A DNA stretch of 58,511 nt, taken from assembly GCA_016874795.1 (NCBI GenBank), contig VGTG01000014.1, positions 1 to 58,511 on the forward strand. Reading direction: 5' to 3'. Source of the DNA: Deltaproteobacteria bacterium. GTDB lineage: Bacteria > Desulfobacterota > Binatia > UBA12015. This document shows, piece after piece, positions 36,282 through 45,820 of this stretch (position 1 is its first letter; every line of letters begins with the position of its first letter). Both the position numbers and the translations under genes were made by a program. Below the pieces are notes generated by a model. That model saw only the letters and a program-made list of their open reading frames with translations, searched no databases and was not told where the DNA came from.

Positions 36282-36713
36282 ATGAAGACCGTTCAGGATC
36301 TGTTGCAGGCCAAGGGCCGTGAGGTCTGGTCGGTCGCACCCGACCAGTCGGTATTCGAAGCCCTCGAGCTTATGGCGGAGAAGGGCATCGGGGCGGTTCT
36401 GGTCCTCGAGCGCCGCCGCGTGATCGGGATCCTCTCGGAGCGCGACTACGCGCGCCAGGTGATCCTGAAGGGCAAGGCCTCCAAGGACACGGCGGTCCGG
36501 GAGATCATGACGGCGCACCTCGTGACCGTCGGGCCCGAGCGCTCCGTCGAGGAGTGCATGGCCATCATGACGCAGCGGCGCGTCCGGCATCTGCCCGTGA
36601 TGGTCGGGGACGATCTCCTCGGGCTCCTGTCGATCGGAGACGTCGTGAAGGCGGTGATCTCCGAGAAGGAGGACCACATCGAGCAGCTCGAGACGTACAT
36701 CACCCGCGGCTGA
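36282..36713 (+). CDS. Paired CBS-domain protein
   Basis: A 143-residue protein made only of two CBS domains (about residues 10-65 and 75-130): SVFEALELMAEKGIGAVLVL, VIGILSERDYARQVILKGKA and RVRHLPVMVGDDLLGLLSIG. Such free-standing pairs bind adenine nucleotides and report energy state. The start is supported by AGGAAGGGAGG shortly upstream. It stands between a divergent DUF456 gene and a TetR gene; a partner enzyme is not evident. Confidence 0.92.
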   Translation: MKTVQDLLQAKGREVWSVAPDQSVFEALELMAEKGIGAVLVLERRRVIGILSERDYARQVILKGKASKDTAVREIMTAHLVTVGPERSVEECMAIMTQRRVRHLPVMVGDDLLGLLSIGDVVKAVISEKEDHIEQLETYITRG

Positions 36714-36750
36714 GCCCTCAGGCGCGGACCGTATTCGGCCGAAGACTCTC

Positions 36751-36808
36751 TTGACTGCGATGCGGGCCCAGAATAGAAACAGAATCGGATTCGGATTCTG
36801 AATCTGTT
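36751..36808 (+). promoter_or_regulatory. Promoter and palindromic TetR operator
   Basis: TTGACT at 36751-36756 and TAGAAA at 36774-36779 are spaced by 17 bases like a sigma-70 promoter. Just downstream, 36778-36808 is a 31-base imperfect palindrome (12 of 15 positions pair) with outer halves AACAGA and TCTGTT. It overlaps the -10 edge and ends 26 bases before the tetR start. Its A/T content is unusual for this region. This placement suits autorepression. Confidence 0.65.
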
Positions 36809-36834
36809 CCGATCCGGGTCCAGCTCGAGAGCCG

Positions 36835-37521
36835 ATGTCGACGCACGCACAAGTGGTCGCCCTCAAGACGGTCGCCGGGCCGAAGCAGGCCCGCAGCGAG
36901 CGGACGCTCTACCGGCTCCTCGACGCGGCCGAGGCATTGATCCAGGAGCGCGGCCTCGGCGGCGTCTCGATCCCGGAGATCGTCCGGCGCGCGGGATCGT
37001 CGGTCGGCGGCTTCTACGCGCGCTTCCGCGACAAGAACGAGCTCCTGCGCGCTCTCGAGGAGCGCTTCTACGGCGAGCTCGATCGCCGCGTCGAGGCGCT
37101 CGTCGACGAGGATCGCTGGCGCGGCGTGCCGACGCGGACCATCGTCGACGCGGCGGTCGCGGAGCTCGTGACGGTGACGCGCGAGCGGGAGCGGCTCCTC
37201 GCGGCGTTCCTGTTCCGCGCGATCCAGGACCCGGAGGTCCGCGAGGACGCGCTCCGCTTCCGACGGAGTGTCACGGAGCGCTTCGAGCAGCTCCTGTCGT
37301 CGCGCCGCGGCGAGATCGCGCACGCGGAGCCGCGGCTCGCGATCGATCTCGTCATCCAGATCACGTTCGCGTTCATGCAGGAGCACGTCCTCTTCGGTGA
37401 GACCCGCGCCGCCGGCCGGGCGCTCACGGACGAGGAGATCCAGAGGGAGCTCGGCGAGCTCGTGCTCGCCTACCTGGGAGTTCGCGAGGTGCGGCGCGTC
37501 AAGGGAGCGCGCGCCGGCTGA
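36835..37521 (+). CDS. TetR/AcrR family transcriptional regulator
   Basis: A 228-residue regulator. The N-terminal helix-turn-helix is typical: RLLDAAEALIQERGLGGVSI, EIVRRAGSSVGGFYARFRDK and NELLRALEERFYGELDRRVE. The C-terminal ligand domain is unlike any I recognise and ends in a basic tail. It would bind the palindrome at 36778-36808 as a dimer and release it on ligand binding. The diiron protein gene starts 25 bp downstream on the same strand and is the most likely target. The ligand is unknown; acyl or aromatic compounds are plausible. Confidence 0.9.
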   Translation: MSTHAQVVALKTVAGPKQARSERTLYRLLDAAEALIQERGLGGVSIPEIVRRAGSSVGGFYARFRDKNELLRALEERFYGELDRRVEALVDEDRWRGVPTRTIVDAAVAELVTVTRERERLLAAFLFRAIQDPEVREDALRFRRSVTERFEQLLSSRRGEIAHAEPRLAIDLVIQITFAFMQEHVLFGETRAAGRALTDEEIQRELGELVLAYLGVREVRRVKGARAG

Positions 37522-37545
37522 TCAACGAAGAGGTTGGAGGACACC

Positions 37546-38652
37546 ATGGACTACACGCAGACGAATCCGATCCCGATGCCGCCGGGTGGCGCGTTCTCCT
37601 CCGTGCGAGGCACGCTCGAGACCGTCTTCGACTGGCAGTACGAGCTTCGCAAGAAGAACCTGCTCTCGCTCTACGAGAAGGGGAAGACCCTCGCGTGGAA
37701 CGCTTCCGACGTCGACTGGTCGATCGACGTCGACATCGAGCGCCTCGCGCACTCGCGCGTGCAAAACGGGCTCGGCAAGATCATGAACGACGTGCTCCAG
37801 CCGCCGGTGAAGCTCGGCGACGAGGAGCTGATGAAGATGCAGCTCCACACGAACGCGTTCATGCTCTCGCAGTTCCTGCACGGCGAGCAGGGCGCGCTCC
37901 TCGCGACGGCGAAGATCGTGCAGAACGTCCCTTGGGAGGAGGCGAAGTTCTACGCCGCGAATCAGGTCTCGGACGAGGCGCGCCACGTCGAGGTCTATCA
38001 TCGCTACCTGACGGAGAAGCTCGGTCTCTCCTACGAGGTACATCCGAGCCTCGGCCGGCTCCTCGACGACATCATTCTCGATCCGCGGTGGGACGTGACG
38101 TTCCTCGGCATGCAGATCCTCGTCGAGGGTCTGGCTCTCGCGGCGTTCGGAGTGCTCCGCATGCAGATGGCGGACGAGCCGCTGATCCAGGACATCGTGG
38201 GCCGCGTGATGGCCGACGAGTCGCGCCACGTCGGCTTCGGCGTGATCGCGCTCGAGAACATCTACCGCCACGGGATGAGTGCTGCCGAGCTGCGCGAGCG
38301 CGAGGACTTCATCATCTCGGCGACGGAGCTCCTGCGCGAGCGTCTCCTGGTCACGCCCGTCTTCGAGCGTCTCGGGTGGGACGCGGACGTATGGACGCGC
38401 TGGTCGATCGACACGCCGTTCATGCGCGGCTTCCGCCAGATGACGTTCTCGAAGATCGTGCCGAACCTGAAGCGGCTCGGGCTTCTCACGCCGCGCGTGC
38501 GCGACGCCTACGAGAAGCTCGACCTCCTCAAGTACGAGCACATGAAGGACTCCGTCGAGGAGCCCGAGGCGCCGCCGCCGCACGAGCTGGTCGAGCTGCT
38601 GATGCAGTTCATCCAGAGCTCGGCGACGGAGGGGGCCGCCGCGGCGAGCTGA
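37546..38652 (+). CDS. Ferritin-like diiron protein
   Basis: A 368-residue mostly helical protein. The iron-site pattern of the ferritin/ribonucleotide-reductase-R2 superfamily is visible: FLHGEQGALLATAKIV, then YAANQVSDEARHVEVYHRYL and IVGRVMADESRHVGFGVIAL, giving two Glu-x2-His-type motifs and extra carboxylates. Members include N-oxygenases (AurF-like) and other diiron oxidases. It is too short for R2 plus partner and lacks the radical tyrosine context I would expect. It lies 25 bp after the TetR gene with a GGAGG upstream. Its 3' end is next to the palindromic repeat. Confidence 0.75.
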   Translation: MDYTQTNPIPMPPGGAFSSVRGTLETVFDWQYELRKKNLLSLYEKGKTLAWNASDVDWSIDVDIERLAHSRVQNGLGKIMNDVLQPPVKLGDEELMKMQLHTNAFMLSQFLHGEQGALLATAKIVQNVPWEEAKFYAANQVSDEARHVEVYHRYLTEKLGLSYEVHPSLGRLLDDIILDPRWDVTFLGMQILVEGLALAAFGVLRMQMADEPLIQDIVGRVMADESRHVGFGVIALENIYRHGMSAAELREREDFIISATELLRERLLVTPVFERLGWDADVWTRWSIDTPFMRGFRQMTFSKIVPNLKRLGLLTPRVRDAYEKLDLLKYEHMKDSVEEPEAPPPHELVELLMQFIQSSATEGAAAAS

Positions 38653-38662
38653 GCTTCTCCTT

Positions 38663-38848
38663 CTAGCCTGCATTTCTCACCAGATCCCTACTGCGGCGGC
38701 CGATAGCACCGAATCTTCGCGAGCTTCTCCCTCCGGGCTCCTCGACGTACTGTTCAAGTACGCCTGCGTCGCCCTCCGGTCCGAGGCTCGCGAATCTTCG
38801 GCACTCTCGACCGCCTCGCGACGTGATCTGGTGAGAAATGCAGGCTAG
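38663..38848. repeat. Full copy of the 186-bp dispersed palindromic element
   Basis: The outer 24 bases (38663-38686 and 38825-38848, starting CTAGCCTGCATTTCTCACCA) are a perfect inverted repeat. The arms continue to pair imperfectly towards a central CGTACT-GTTCA-AGTACG hairpin at 38746-38762, so the whole unit can fold on itself. Bases 38725-38848 recur unchanged at 1-124. It lies between convergent genes and contains no gene. A MITE-like origin or a terminator role, or both, is possible. Confidence 0.93.
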
Positions 38849-38979
38849 GCGGCTGCCTCGAGGACGCTCGCGCGCTGGTTCAGCTCTTCGGCGCGGAGCG
38901 TCGCCGCGGCGGCCCCTCTCCGGAGTCGCTCCGCCTGGTTCTCGTGGGCCTTGGCGTCGCGCTCGTCCTTGTCGGGGAC
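38845..38979 (-). other. In-frame coding-like tail between ligase stop and repeat
   Basis: After the TGA of the acyl-CoA ligase the same minus-strand frame stays open for 44 codons, to a TAG inside the CTAG end of the repeat. Codon third positions are about 90 percent G or C, as in real genes here. The product would be a charged helix (DERDAKAHENQAERLRR and ATLRAEELNQRASVLEAAA). No usual start codon lies in the stretch. It may be a decayed gene end or chance; the layout copies that at 121-252. Confidence 0.3.
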
Positions 38980-40794
38980 TCAGGAGGAATAGAGAGCTTC
39001 GATCTCCACGGAGTACCGCGTATGGATCCCGCGCCGCTTGAGCTTCGAGGTCGGGGTCAAGCAGTCCGAGTCCGGGAGCCACTCCGCGCCGAGGATCGTC
39101 ACCTTCTTCACGCGCTCGGCGTTGTTGAACGCCGCCATCGCGTTCTCGAGCGCCGCGTGGATCTCCTCGCGGACGCGCGGGTGCGACGCGAGCTCCGTGA
39201 TCGATCCGTACGAGATCCCCTCCGCTGCGGCGAACGCCTTTGCCGCATCGGGGTCGAGCACGAGGAGGGCCGACACGAACGGCCGCCGGTCGCCGATCGC
39301 GCACGCCTGGCCGACGAGCGGGATCATCTTGAGCGCGGCCTCGAGGTTCGCCGGGCTGATGTTCTTGCCGCCGGCGGTGATGATCAGCTCCTTCTTCCGG
39401 TCGACGATCTTGAAGTAGCCGTCCTCGTCGACGACGCCGATGTCGTCGGAGTGGAGCCAGCCGTCCGCGTCGATCGTCTCGGCGGTCTGCTCCGGGTTCT
39501 TCAGATAGCCCTGGAACACGTTGCCGCCGCGGCAGATCACCTCGCCGTCGTCGGCGAGCTTCACCTCGCAGCCGACGATCGCCGGCCCGACCGAGCCCGC
39601 CTTCACCTTCCACGGCGTGAAGGTCATCGGCCCGCTCGACTCCGACATCCCGTAGATCTCCGCGAGCGGGATGCCGATCGCTCGGAACCACTCGATCATC
39701 TCCTTCGGGATCGGGGCGGCGCCGGTGATCGCGATGTCGAGCTGGTCGAGGCCGACGAGCTCGCGCACGGTGCGGAAGGCGACCTGATCGAGGAACTGCC
39801 ACGTCTTCTTCTGATCCTCGGTGGCGCGTCCCCACGCCATCGCGTCGATGATCGGCTTCGCCGCGCAGATCGCCTCGCCGAACTTCTTCAGCTTCTCGGG
39901 GTCGACGGCGAGCGCTGCGTTGACGCCGGCGTAGACCTTTTCCCAGACGCGCGGCACGCCGAACAGGACGTTCGGACGGACCTCGCGCGCGTACTCGGCG
40001 ATCTTCGACGGGTCCGGGCAGGTCGTCACCTCGTAGCCGAGGAACGCCTGCTGGTAGTGGCTCACCATGCGCTCGGCGATGTGCGCCATCGGCAGGTAGG
40101 AGACGAGCTTCTTCCCGGCGTAGTCCTGCAGGTCGATCGTGCGACGCAGGCACTCGACCGTCCACGTGATGTTGTTGTGAGACAGCATCACGCCCTTGGG
40201 CGGACCGGTCGTGCCCGAGGTGTAGATCACCGTCGCGAGGTCCTCGGGCTTGGCCGTCTTCGAAGCGCTCTCGAGGTCGAGCGGCTGCGACGCGAGGAGA
40301 TCGTCGAGGAGGAAGTCCCCGTCGGCTTCACCACCGGAGCGGACGAGCCCGAGGGTCTTCAGCCGCGGGAGCCGCGCGCGCACCTCGCGGAAGCGCGCGA
40401 AGAAGCCCGCGTCCTCGACGATCGCGAGCTTCGCCTCGCAGTGATCGACCAGGTACTGGATCTGCTCTGCGGACGACGAGTTGTAGATCGAGATGGGCGT
40501 CGCGCCGAGGAAGGCGACCGCCATGTCCACGACGTGGAACTCCGGGATGTTCCGCATCATCAGGACGACGCGGTCGCCGCGACCGACGCCTCTTGCCGCA
40601 AGCCCCGCGGCGACCCGCGCGACGCGGTCCCCGTAGTCGCGGAAGGTCCACTGCCCGAGGGAGCCGTCCCCCTTCTTCCAGCGGAGCGCCGTCCGGTCGG
40701 CGTGCTGCCCGACCGTGCGAAGGAACCCGGTCGGTACGGTTTGACCCTCGACGAGACGTTGAAGCTCGTCGCTCGTGAGCTGCTGATTCGACAC
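38980..40794 (-). CDS. AMP-forming long-chain acyl-CoA synthetase
   Basis: A 604-residue adenylate-forming ligase. Motifs: VIYTSGTTGPPKGVMLSHNN (P-loop), IYGMSESSGPMTF, GWLHSDDIGVVDEDGYFKIV, DRKKELIITAGGKNISPANL, and the C-terminal lysine region TPTSKLKRRGIHTRYSVEIE. It activates a fatty acid with ATP and CoA. Length and the segment PMAHIAERMVSHYQQ fit the long-chain (FadD/ACSL) group. It is transcribed towards the palindromic repeat and divergent from gcvP. It could feed the beta-oxidation genes of this region. Confidence 0.94.
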   Translation of the reverse strand: MSNQQLTSDELQRLVEGQTVPTGFLRTVGQHADRTALRWKKGDGSLGQWTFRDYGDRVARVAAGLAARGVGRGDRVVLMMRNIPEFHVVDMAVAFLGATPISIYNSSSAEQIQYLVDHCEAKLAIVEDAGFFARFREVRARLPRLKTLGLVRSGGEADGDFLLDDLLASQPLDLESASKTAKPEDLATVIYTSGTTGPPKGVMLSHNNITWTVECLRRTIDLQDYAGKKLVSYLPMAHIAERMVSHYQQAFLGYEVTTCPDPSKIAEYAREVRPNVLFGVPRVWEKVYAGVNAALAVDPEKLKKFGEAICAAKPIIDAMAWGRATEDQKKTWQFLDQVAFRTVRELVGLDQLDIAITGAAPIPKEMIEWFRAIGIPLAEIYGMSESSGPMTFTPWKVKAGSVGPAIVGCEVKLADDGEVICRGGNVFQGYLKNPEQTAETIDADGWLHSDDIGVVDEDGYFKIVDRKKELIITAGGKNISPANLEAALKMIPLVGQACAIGDRRPFVSALLVLDPDAAKAFAAAEGISYGSITELASHPRVREEIHAALENAMAAFNNAERVKKVTILGAEWLPDSDCLTPTSKLKRRGIHTRYSVEIEALYSS

Positions 40795-41136
40795 CGGCGA
40801 ATTCTCCCCCGCTGAAGCGGCTGGGGGCCACTCCTAGCGGATCACACCGGTCTCGAACAATGCGGCAGGCTCCTGAGGCGAGCTGGTGCTAGGCGCGGCC
40901 TCCGCGTACGCTGCGTGCGCGCATGCGCAAGCTCGGCGTCGATCGGAGCCGCTTCCGGGCCGTGGGCTGAGCTGCGGAATGAAACATCACCGGCTCGCTC
41001 CGGTCGCCGTGGCATCAACCCGTGCAGCTTCTGACGACGACCTGGGATAGCCGGGCGCTTCGCCTCGCGCCGCGCGCGGCGTACCCGCGGGGGAGCGCCA
41101 TTTGCCCCATCTCGGCGCGATTCCTACTTTGAGGGG
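40795..41136. other. Non-coding gap between divergent ligase and gcvP genes
   Basis: A 342-bp gap between divergently transcribed genes, which must hold both promoters. GAGGGG lies just upstream of the gcvP start. I see a 15-codon open frame at about 40923 (MRKLGVDRSRFRAVG), too short to support as a gene. I see no glycine-riboswitch-like pattern that I can defend, and no long repeat. Confidence 0.6.
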
Positions 41137-44010
41137 ATGACTCGCGAGCGTTCCGTCCTCGATCCCTCCGATACCTTTGCGGAACGCCACATCGGGCCCG
41201 ATCCGCACGAGATTGCGGAGATGCTCGGCGTCGTCGGCTGCGAGTCGCTCGAAGCACTCGTCGGCGAGACGATTCCCGACGCGATCCGGCTCGAAGCCCC
41301 GCTCGCACTTCCCGGCCTCGAGGACCGCGCACCCGGCGAGCACGAGCTTCTCGCCCGGCTCCGCGTGCTCGCCGAGCGGAACGTCGTGCGCCGCTCGTGC
41401 ATCGGCATGGGCTACTCGGACACGATCGTCCCGCCGGTGATCCAGCGGAACGTGCTCGAGAACCCCGGCTGGTACACGCAGTACACGCCCTATCAGGCGG
41501 AGATCTCGCAGGGTCGCCTCGAGGCCCTCCTGAACTTCCAGACGATGGTGGCGGACCTGACGGGTCTGCCGCTCGCGAACGCTTCGCTCCTCGACGAGGC
41601 GACGGCGGCCGCCGAGGCGATGGGCATGTGCCGCGCGATCTCGCGCTCGCGGAATCGCTTCCTCGTCGCGGCGGACTGCCATCCGCAGACGATCGCCGTC
41701 GTGAAGACGCGAGGCGCTCCGCTCGGCGTCGAGGTGGAGGTCGTCCCCGTCGACGAGCTCGCGTTCGACGAGACGACGAGCGGCGTGCTCCTCCAGTATC
41801 CGGCGACGGACGGCCGCGTCGAAGACTACCGCGAGCTCGCGGCGCGCGCGCACGCGGCGGGTGCTCTCGTCGTCGTCGCGGCGGATCTCCTCGCGCTGAC
41901 GCTCCTCGTTCCGCCCGGCGAATTCGGAGCGGACATCGCGGTCGGCTCGGCGCAGCGCTTCGGCGTTCCGCTCGGCTACGGCGGGCCGCACGCGGCCTAC
42001 CTCTCGACGCACGAGGAGCACGCAAGGCGTCTTCCGGGACGGCTCGTCGGCGTCTCGCGCGACGTGCACGGTGCCAGCGCGTACCGGCTCGCGATCCAGA
42101 CGCGCGAGCAGCACATCCGGCGTGACCGCGCGACGAGCAACATCTGCACGGCGCAGGTGCTCCTCGCGAACATGGCCGGTCTCTACGCGGTCTACCACGG
42201 GCCGGAAGGACTCCGGCGGATCGCGCGCCGCGTGCGCGCGCTGACCGGTGCGCTCGCGACTGGCCTTCGCGAGGCGGGCCACGAGGTCCGCACGCCCGTC
42301 TTCTTCGACACGATCCGCGTCGCGCCAGAGCGGCGGTCGGCAGCCGACGTCGTCGCTTCGGCGGACGAGCGTGGCTTCAACGTGCGGGACTTCGGCGACG
42401 GCACGATCGGCATCGCGCTCGACGAGACGACGACGCGCGAGGACGTCTCGTCGCTCCTCGCCGCTTTCGGCGTCGGCGGCGTCGCGGCGAAGGACGTCGA
42501 CGCTCTCGCGGCGAAGGGAGACGCGAAGCTTCCCGCAGCGCTCGATCGGACGACGCCGTTCCTCGAGCACCCGGTCTTCCACCGCCACCACGGCGAGCAC
42601 GCGATGCTCCGCTACCTGCACCGGCTCGAGGCGCGCGACCTGTCGCTCAACACCTCGATGATCCCGCTCGGCTCGTGCACGATGAAGCTGAACGCGACGA
42701 GCGAGATGGTTCCGGTGACCTGGCCGGCGTTCGGCGGGGTCCATCCGTTCGCGCCAGCCGCGCAGACGCGCGGCTACGCGGAGATGCTCTCTCTGCTCGA
42801 GGCGTGGCTCGGGGCGATCACCGGTCTCCCGGCCGTCTCGCTGCAGCCGAACGCGGGCTCGCAGGGCGAGTTCGCGGGGCTTCTCGCGATCCGCCGCTAT
42901 CACGCTGCACGGGGTGACGCGGCTCGGAACGTGTGCTTGATTCCGGTCTCCGCGCACGGAACGAATGCGGCGACGGCGGTCACGGCCGGCTTCCGCGTCG
43001 TCGCCGTCGCTTGCGACGCGCGCGGAAACGTCGACGTCGACGACCTGCGAAAGCGGATCGAGCAGCACGCCGCTTCGCTCGGCGCGCTGATGATCACTTA
43101 CCCATCCACGCACGGCGTGTTCGAAGCCAGCGTGCGCGAGGTCTGCGGGCTCGTCCACGCGGCGGGCGGCCTCGTCTACATGGACGGCGCGAACATGAAC
43201 GCGCAGGTCGGGCTGACGTCGCCGTCGCGAATCGGCGCGGACGTCTGCCATCTGAACCTGCACAAGACGTTCTGCATCCCGCACGGCGGCGGCGGTCCGG
43301 GGATGGGGCCGATCGCAGCGGCGCCGCACCTCGCGGAGTTCCTTCCGGGGCATCCGCTCGACGCCGACGGCGGCGCGGTCTCGGCGGCGCCGTACGGGAG
43401 TGCCAGCATCCTGCCGATCTCGTGGGTCTACATCGCTCTGATGGGCGCCTCCGGGCTGACGCGCGCGACGCAGGTCGCGATCCTCGCCGCCAACTACATG
43501 GCGAAGCGTCTCCAGGGCGCGTTCGACGTCCTCTTTACGGGACCGAGCGGGCGCGTCGCGCACGAGTTCATCATCGACTGTCGTCCGTTCGAGAAGTCGG
43601 CCGGCGTGACGGTCGAGGACATCGCGAAGCGGCTCATGGACTACGGCTTCCACGCCCCCACGATGAGCTTCCCGGTCGCGGGCACGCTGATGATCGAGCC
43701 GACCGAGAGCGAGCCGAAGGCGGAGATCGATCGCCTCTGCGAAGCGCTGCTCTCGATTCGTGAAGAGATCCGTCAGATCGAGGCCGGCACGCTCGACCGG
43801 AACGATCACCCGCTGATGCACGCACCGCACACCGCCGCCGCGGTGAGCGCCGAGGCTTGGCCGCACGCGTACTCGCGCGAGCTCGCCGGCTACCCGGCGC
43901 CGTGGCTCCGCGAGCACAAGTACTGGCCACCGGTCGGCCGCATCGACAACGCCTGGGGCGACCGGCACCTCGCCTGCACCTGCCCGCCGATCGAAGAGCT
44001 CGCGGAGTAG
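41137..44010 (+). CDS. gcvP: Glycine dehydrogenase (decarboxylating), P-protein
   Basis: A 957-residue single-chain P-protein of the glycine cleavage system. N-terminal: [20 protein letters not shown] and [21 protein letters not shown]-terminal half: [20 protein letters not shown], and [20 protein letters not shown] with the PLP lysine Lys710. Length equals that of the fused bacterial/eukaryotic type (about 950). It decarboxylates glycine and passes the aminomethyl group to lipoyl-H protein. Genes for H, T and L proteins are not in this window, so gcvP is separated from them here. Confidence 0.97.
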   Translation: MTRERSVLDPSDTFAERHIGPDPHEIAEMLGVVGCESLEALVGETIPDAIRLEAPLALPGLEDRAPGEHELLARLRVLAERNVVRRSCIGMGYSDTIVPPVIQRNVLENPGWYTQYTPYQAEISQGRLEALLNFQTMVADLTGLPLANASLLDEATAAAEAMGMCRAISRSRNRFLVAADCHPQTIAVVKTRGAPLGVEVEVVPVDELAFDETTSGVLLQYPATDGRVEDYRELAARAHAAGALVVVAADLLALTLLVPPGEFGADIAVGSAQRFGVPLGYGGPHAAYLSTHEEHARRLPGRLVGVSRDVHGASAYRLAIQTREQHIRRDRATSNICTAQVLLANMAGLYAVYHGPEGLRRIARRVRALTGALATGLREAGHEVRTPVFFDTIRVAPERRSAADVVASADERGFNVRDFGDGTIGIALDETTTREDVSSLLAAFGVGGVAAKDVDALAAKGDAKLPAALDRTTPFLEHPVFHRHHGEHAMLRYLHRLEARDLSLNTSMIPLGSCTMKLNATSEMVPVTWPAFGGVHPFAPAAQTRGYAEMLSLLEAWLGAITGLPAVSLQPNAGSQGEFAGLLAIRRYHAARGDAARNVCLIPVSAHGTNAATAVTAGFRVVAVACDARGNVDVDDLRKRIEQHAASLGALMITYPSTHGVFEASVREVCGLVHAAGGLVYMDGANMNAQVGLTSPSRIGADVCHLNLHKTFCIPHGGGGPGMGPIAAAPHLAEFLPGHPLDADGGAVSAAPYGSASILPISWVYIALMGASGLTRATQVAILAANYMAKRLQGAFDVLFTGPSGRVAHEFIIDCRPFEKSAGVTVEDIAKRLMDYGFHAPTMSFPVAGTLMIEPTESEPKAEIDRLCEALLSIREEIRQIEAGTLDRNDHPLMHAPHTAAAVSAEAWPHAYSRELAGYPAPWLREHKYWPPVGRIDNAWGDRHLACTCPPIEELAE

Positions 44011-44112
44011 GGTTCCGCCGGCTCGGCTCCTCGCCGCCCGTCCGCTCGCGTTGCGCCGGCCGAGCCCCACTTCTATGGTCGCCCCAGGCACGAAACGCAG
44101 GAGGATTCCGCC

Positions 44113-45516
44113 ATGCAGTCGTACGCGATGCTGATCGATGGGCGCTCGGTGCAGACGTCCGAGCAGGACGGCGTCATCAACCCCGCACAGGGCGCGGCGT
44201 TCGCGACCTGTCCGCGAGCGACGAAGGCGCACGTGGACGAGGCCGTCGCCGCCGCGGCGCGCGCCTATCGCACCTGGCGTAACGACGAGGCCTTCCGCCG
44301 CCAGAAGCTGAACGAGTGCGCCGGCGCGATCCAGGGCCGCGTCGAGGAGATCGCCCGCTTGCTCGTGCAGGAGCAGGGCAAGCCCTTGCAGAAGGCGACG
44401 GAAGAGGTCTTCGGCGCGATGTTCTGGTTCAGCTACTTCGCCGGCCTCGAGGTCAAGCCGGAAATCCTCCAGGACGACGACCAGAAGCGCATCCAGGTCG
44501 TGCACAAGCCGCTCGGCGTCGTCGCGGCGATCACGCCGTGGAACTTCCCGGTGATCCTCCTCGCGTTCAAGTTCGGGCCGGCGCTCCTCGCGGGCAACAC
44601 GATCGTCGCGAAGCCGTCGGAGTACACGCCGCTCTCCTCGCTGCTCGTCGGACAGATCCTGAAGGACGTCCTGCCGCAGGGCGTCGTCAACTTCGTCGCG
44701 GGTCCGGGCTCCGTCGGGGCCGAGCTCGCCTCGCATCCCGACGTGCGCAAGGTCTCGTTCACCGGCAGCGTGGCGACCGGCAAGAAGATCGCACAGGTGG
44801 CGGCGGCGGATCTGAAGCGCGTCACCCTCGAGCTCGGCGGCAACGATCCCGCGATCGTGCTCGAGGACGTCGATCCCGCGCAGGTCGTCGACGGCCTCTT
44901 CTGGAGCGCTTTCGCGAACTCCGGCCAGGTCTGCACCGCGATCAAGCGCCTCTACGTCCACGAGAAGGTCTACGCGCCGATCGTCGACGGATTGATCGAG
45001 CGCGCCAAGGCGGTGAAGGTCGGCGACGGGTTCGAGGCGGACACGCAGCTCGGTCCGATCAACAACAAGATGCAGTTCGACCGCGTCGTCTCTCTCGTCG
45101 AGGACGCGAAGCAGAACGGCGGCCGCATCGCTGCCGGCGGGACGCCGCTTTCACGGCCCGGATACTTCCTCCCGCCGACGATCGTCACCGACGTCGGCCC
45201 GGGCGTCCGCCTCGTCGACGAGGAGCAGTTCGGAACCGCTCTCCCGGTCATCAAGTATCGCAACCTCGACGACGCGCTCGAGGAAGCGAACAAGACGCAC
45301 TACGGTCTGGGCGGCTCGATCTGGACGTCCAACCTCGCGCGCGGCGAGGAGCTCGTGCAGCGGCTCGAGTCCGGCACGGGCTGGGTGAACCACCACATGG
45401 ACATCCTCCCGAACGTGCCGTTCGGCGGCTGCAAGTGGAGCGGTCTCGGCTACGAGAACGGCCGCTGGGGCTACGAGGAGTTCACCGAGCTGCAGGTGGT
45501 GAACGCGAAGAAGTAG
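44113..45516 (+). CDS. NAD(P)-dependent aldehyde dehydrogenase
   Basis: A 467-residue aldehyde dehydrogenase with Glu240 in LELGGNDPAIVLEDVDPAQV and the catalytic Cys274 in NSGQVCTAIKRLYVH. PWNFPVILLAFKFGPALLAG and FTGSVATGKKIAQVAA mark the cofactor fold. It oxidises an aldehyde to the acid. The form NDPAIV and the C-terminal NHHMDILPNVPFGGCKWSGL resemble the branch of betaine/succinate-semialdehyde-type enzymes, but the substrate is not certain. AGGAGGA precedes the start. The 102-bp gap to gcvP contains an imperfect hairpin that could end the gcvP transcript. Confidence 0.94.
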   Translation: MQSYAMLIDGRSVQTSEQDGVINPAQGAAFATCPRATKAHVDEAVAAAARAYRTWRNDEAFRRQKLNECAGAIQGRVEEIARLLVQEQGKPLQKATEEVFGAMFWFSYFAGLEVKPEILQDDDQKRIQVVHKPLGVVAAITPWNFPVILLAFKFGPALLAGNTIVAKPSEYTPLSSLLVGQILKDVLPQGVVNFVAGPGSVGAELASHPDVRKVSFTGSVATGKKIAQVAAADLKRVTLELGGNDPAIVLEDVDPAQVVDGLFWSAFANSGQVCTAIKRLYVHEKVYAPIVDGLIERAKAVKVGDGFEADTQLGPINNKMQFDRVVSLVEDAKQNGGRIAAGGTPLSRPGYFLPPTIVTDVGPGVRLVDEEQFGTALPVIKYRNLDDALEEANKTHYGLGGSIWTSNLARGEELVQRLESGTGWVNHHMDILPNVPFGGCKWSGLGYENGRWGYEEFTELQVVNAKK

Positions 45517-45572
45517 AGCGGGCGCGAGCGCGGGCGAGACGAGCGACGTCGGCCCGCATCGATGCAATCCAT

Positions 45573-45820
45573 CTACTCCCGCAACTCCTGCAGCTGACGC
45601 AGGATCGTGCCCGCGTCGAAGTAGACGCGGTGCGCGACGTCGCGTAGTACTGCGCGACCTCTTCTGCGCCGTCGTACACGTCGCCCGTCGCGACGATCTC
45701 GTAGCGCGGATGCGCGAACGTGCTCATCGTCACGTCGAATTCGTGACCGTTCTCGGACTCCATGTGGAGTCGAATGACGGCTTCCCGCTTCTCGCGCAGC
45801 GACGACTCCGGATCGGGCAT
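45573..45820 (-). pseudogene. SnoaL-like protein with an internal deletion
   Basis: The minus strand starts MPDPESSLREKREAVIRLHM and continues through FAHPRYEIVATGDVYDGAEE to VAQYYATSR, the N-terminal half of a SnoaL/NTF2-like polyketide-cyclase fold. It then jumps, in another frame, straight to VYFDAGTILRQLQELRE and a stop, the usual C-terminal end of that family. About 60-70 residues in the middle are missing and the frame is broken near 45632, so the gene is inactive. It ends 57 bp from the aldehyde dehydrogenase and is divergent from the DUF4215 gene. Confidence 0.72.

Noticed and set aside
40923-40970. A 15-codon open frame MRKLGVDRSRFRAVG in the ligase-gcvP gap
   Set aside because: Too short, no ribosome site and no family match; probably chance.
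40987-44961. A long minus-strand open frame opposite gcvP and the aldehyde dehydrogenase
   Set aside because: Shadow frame with no recognisable domains; gcvP is complete on the plus strand.
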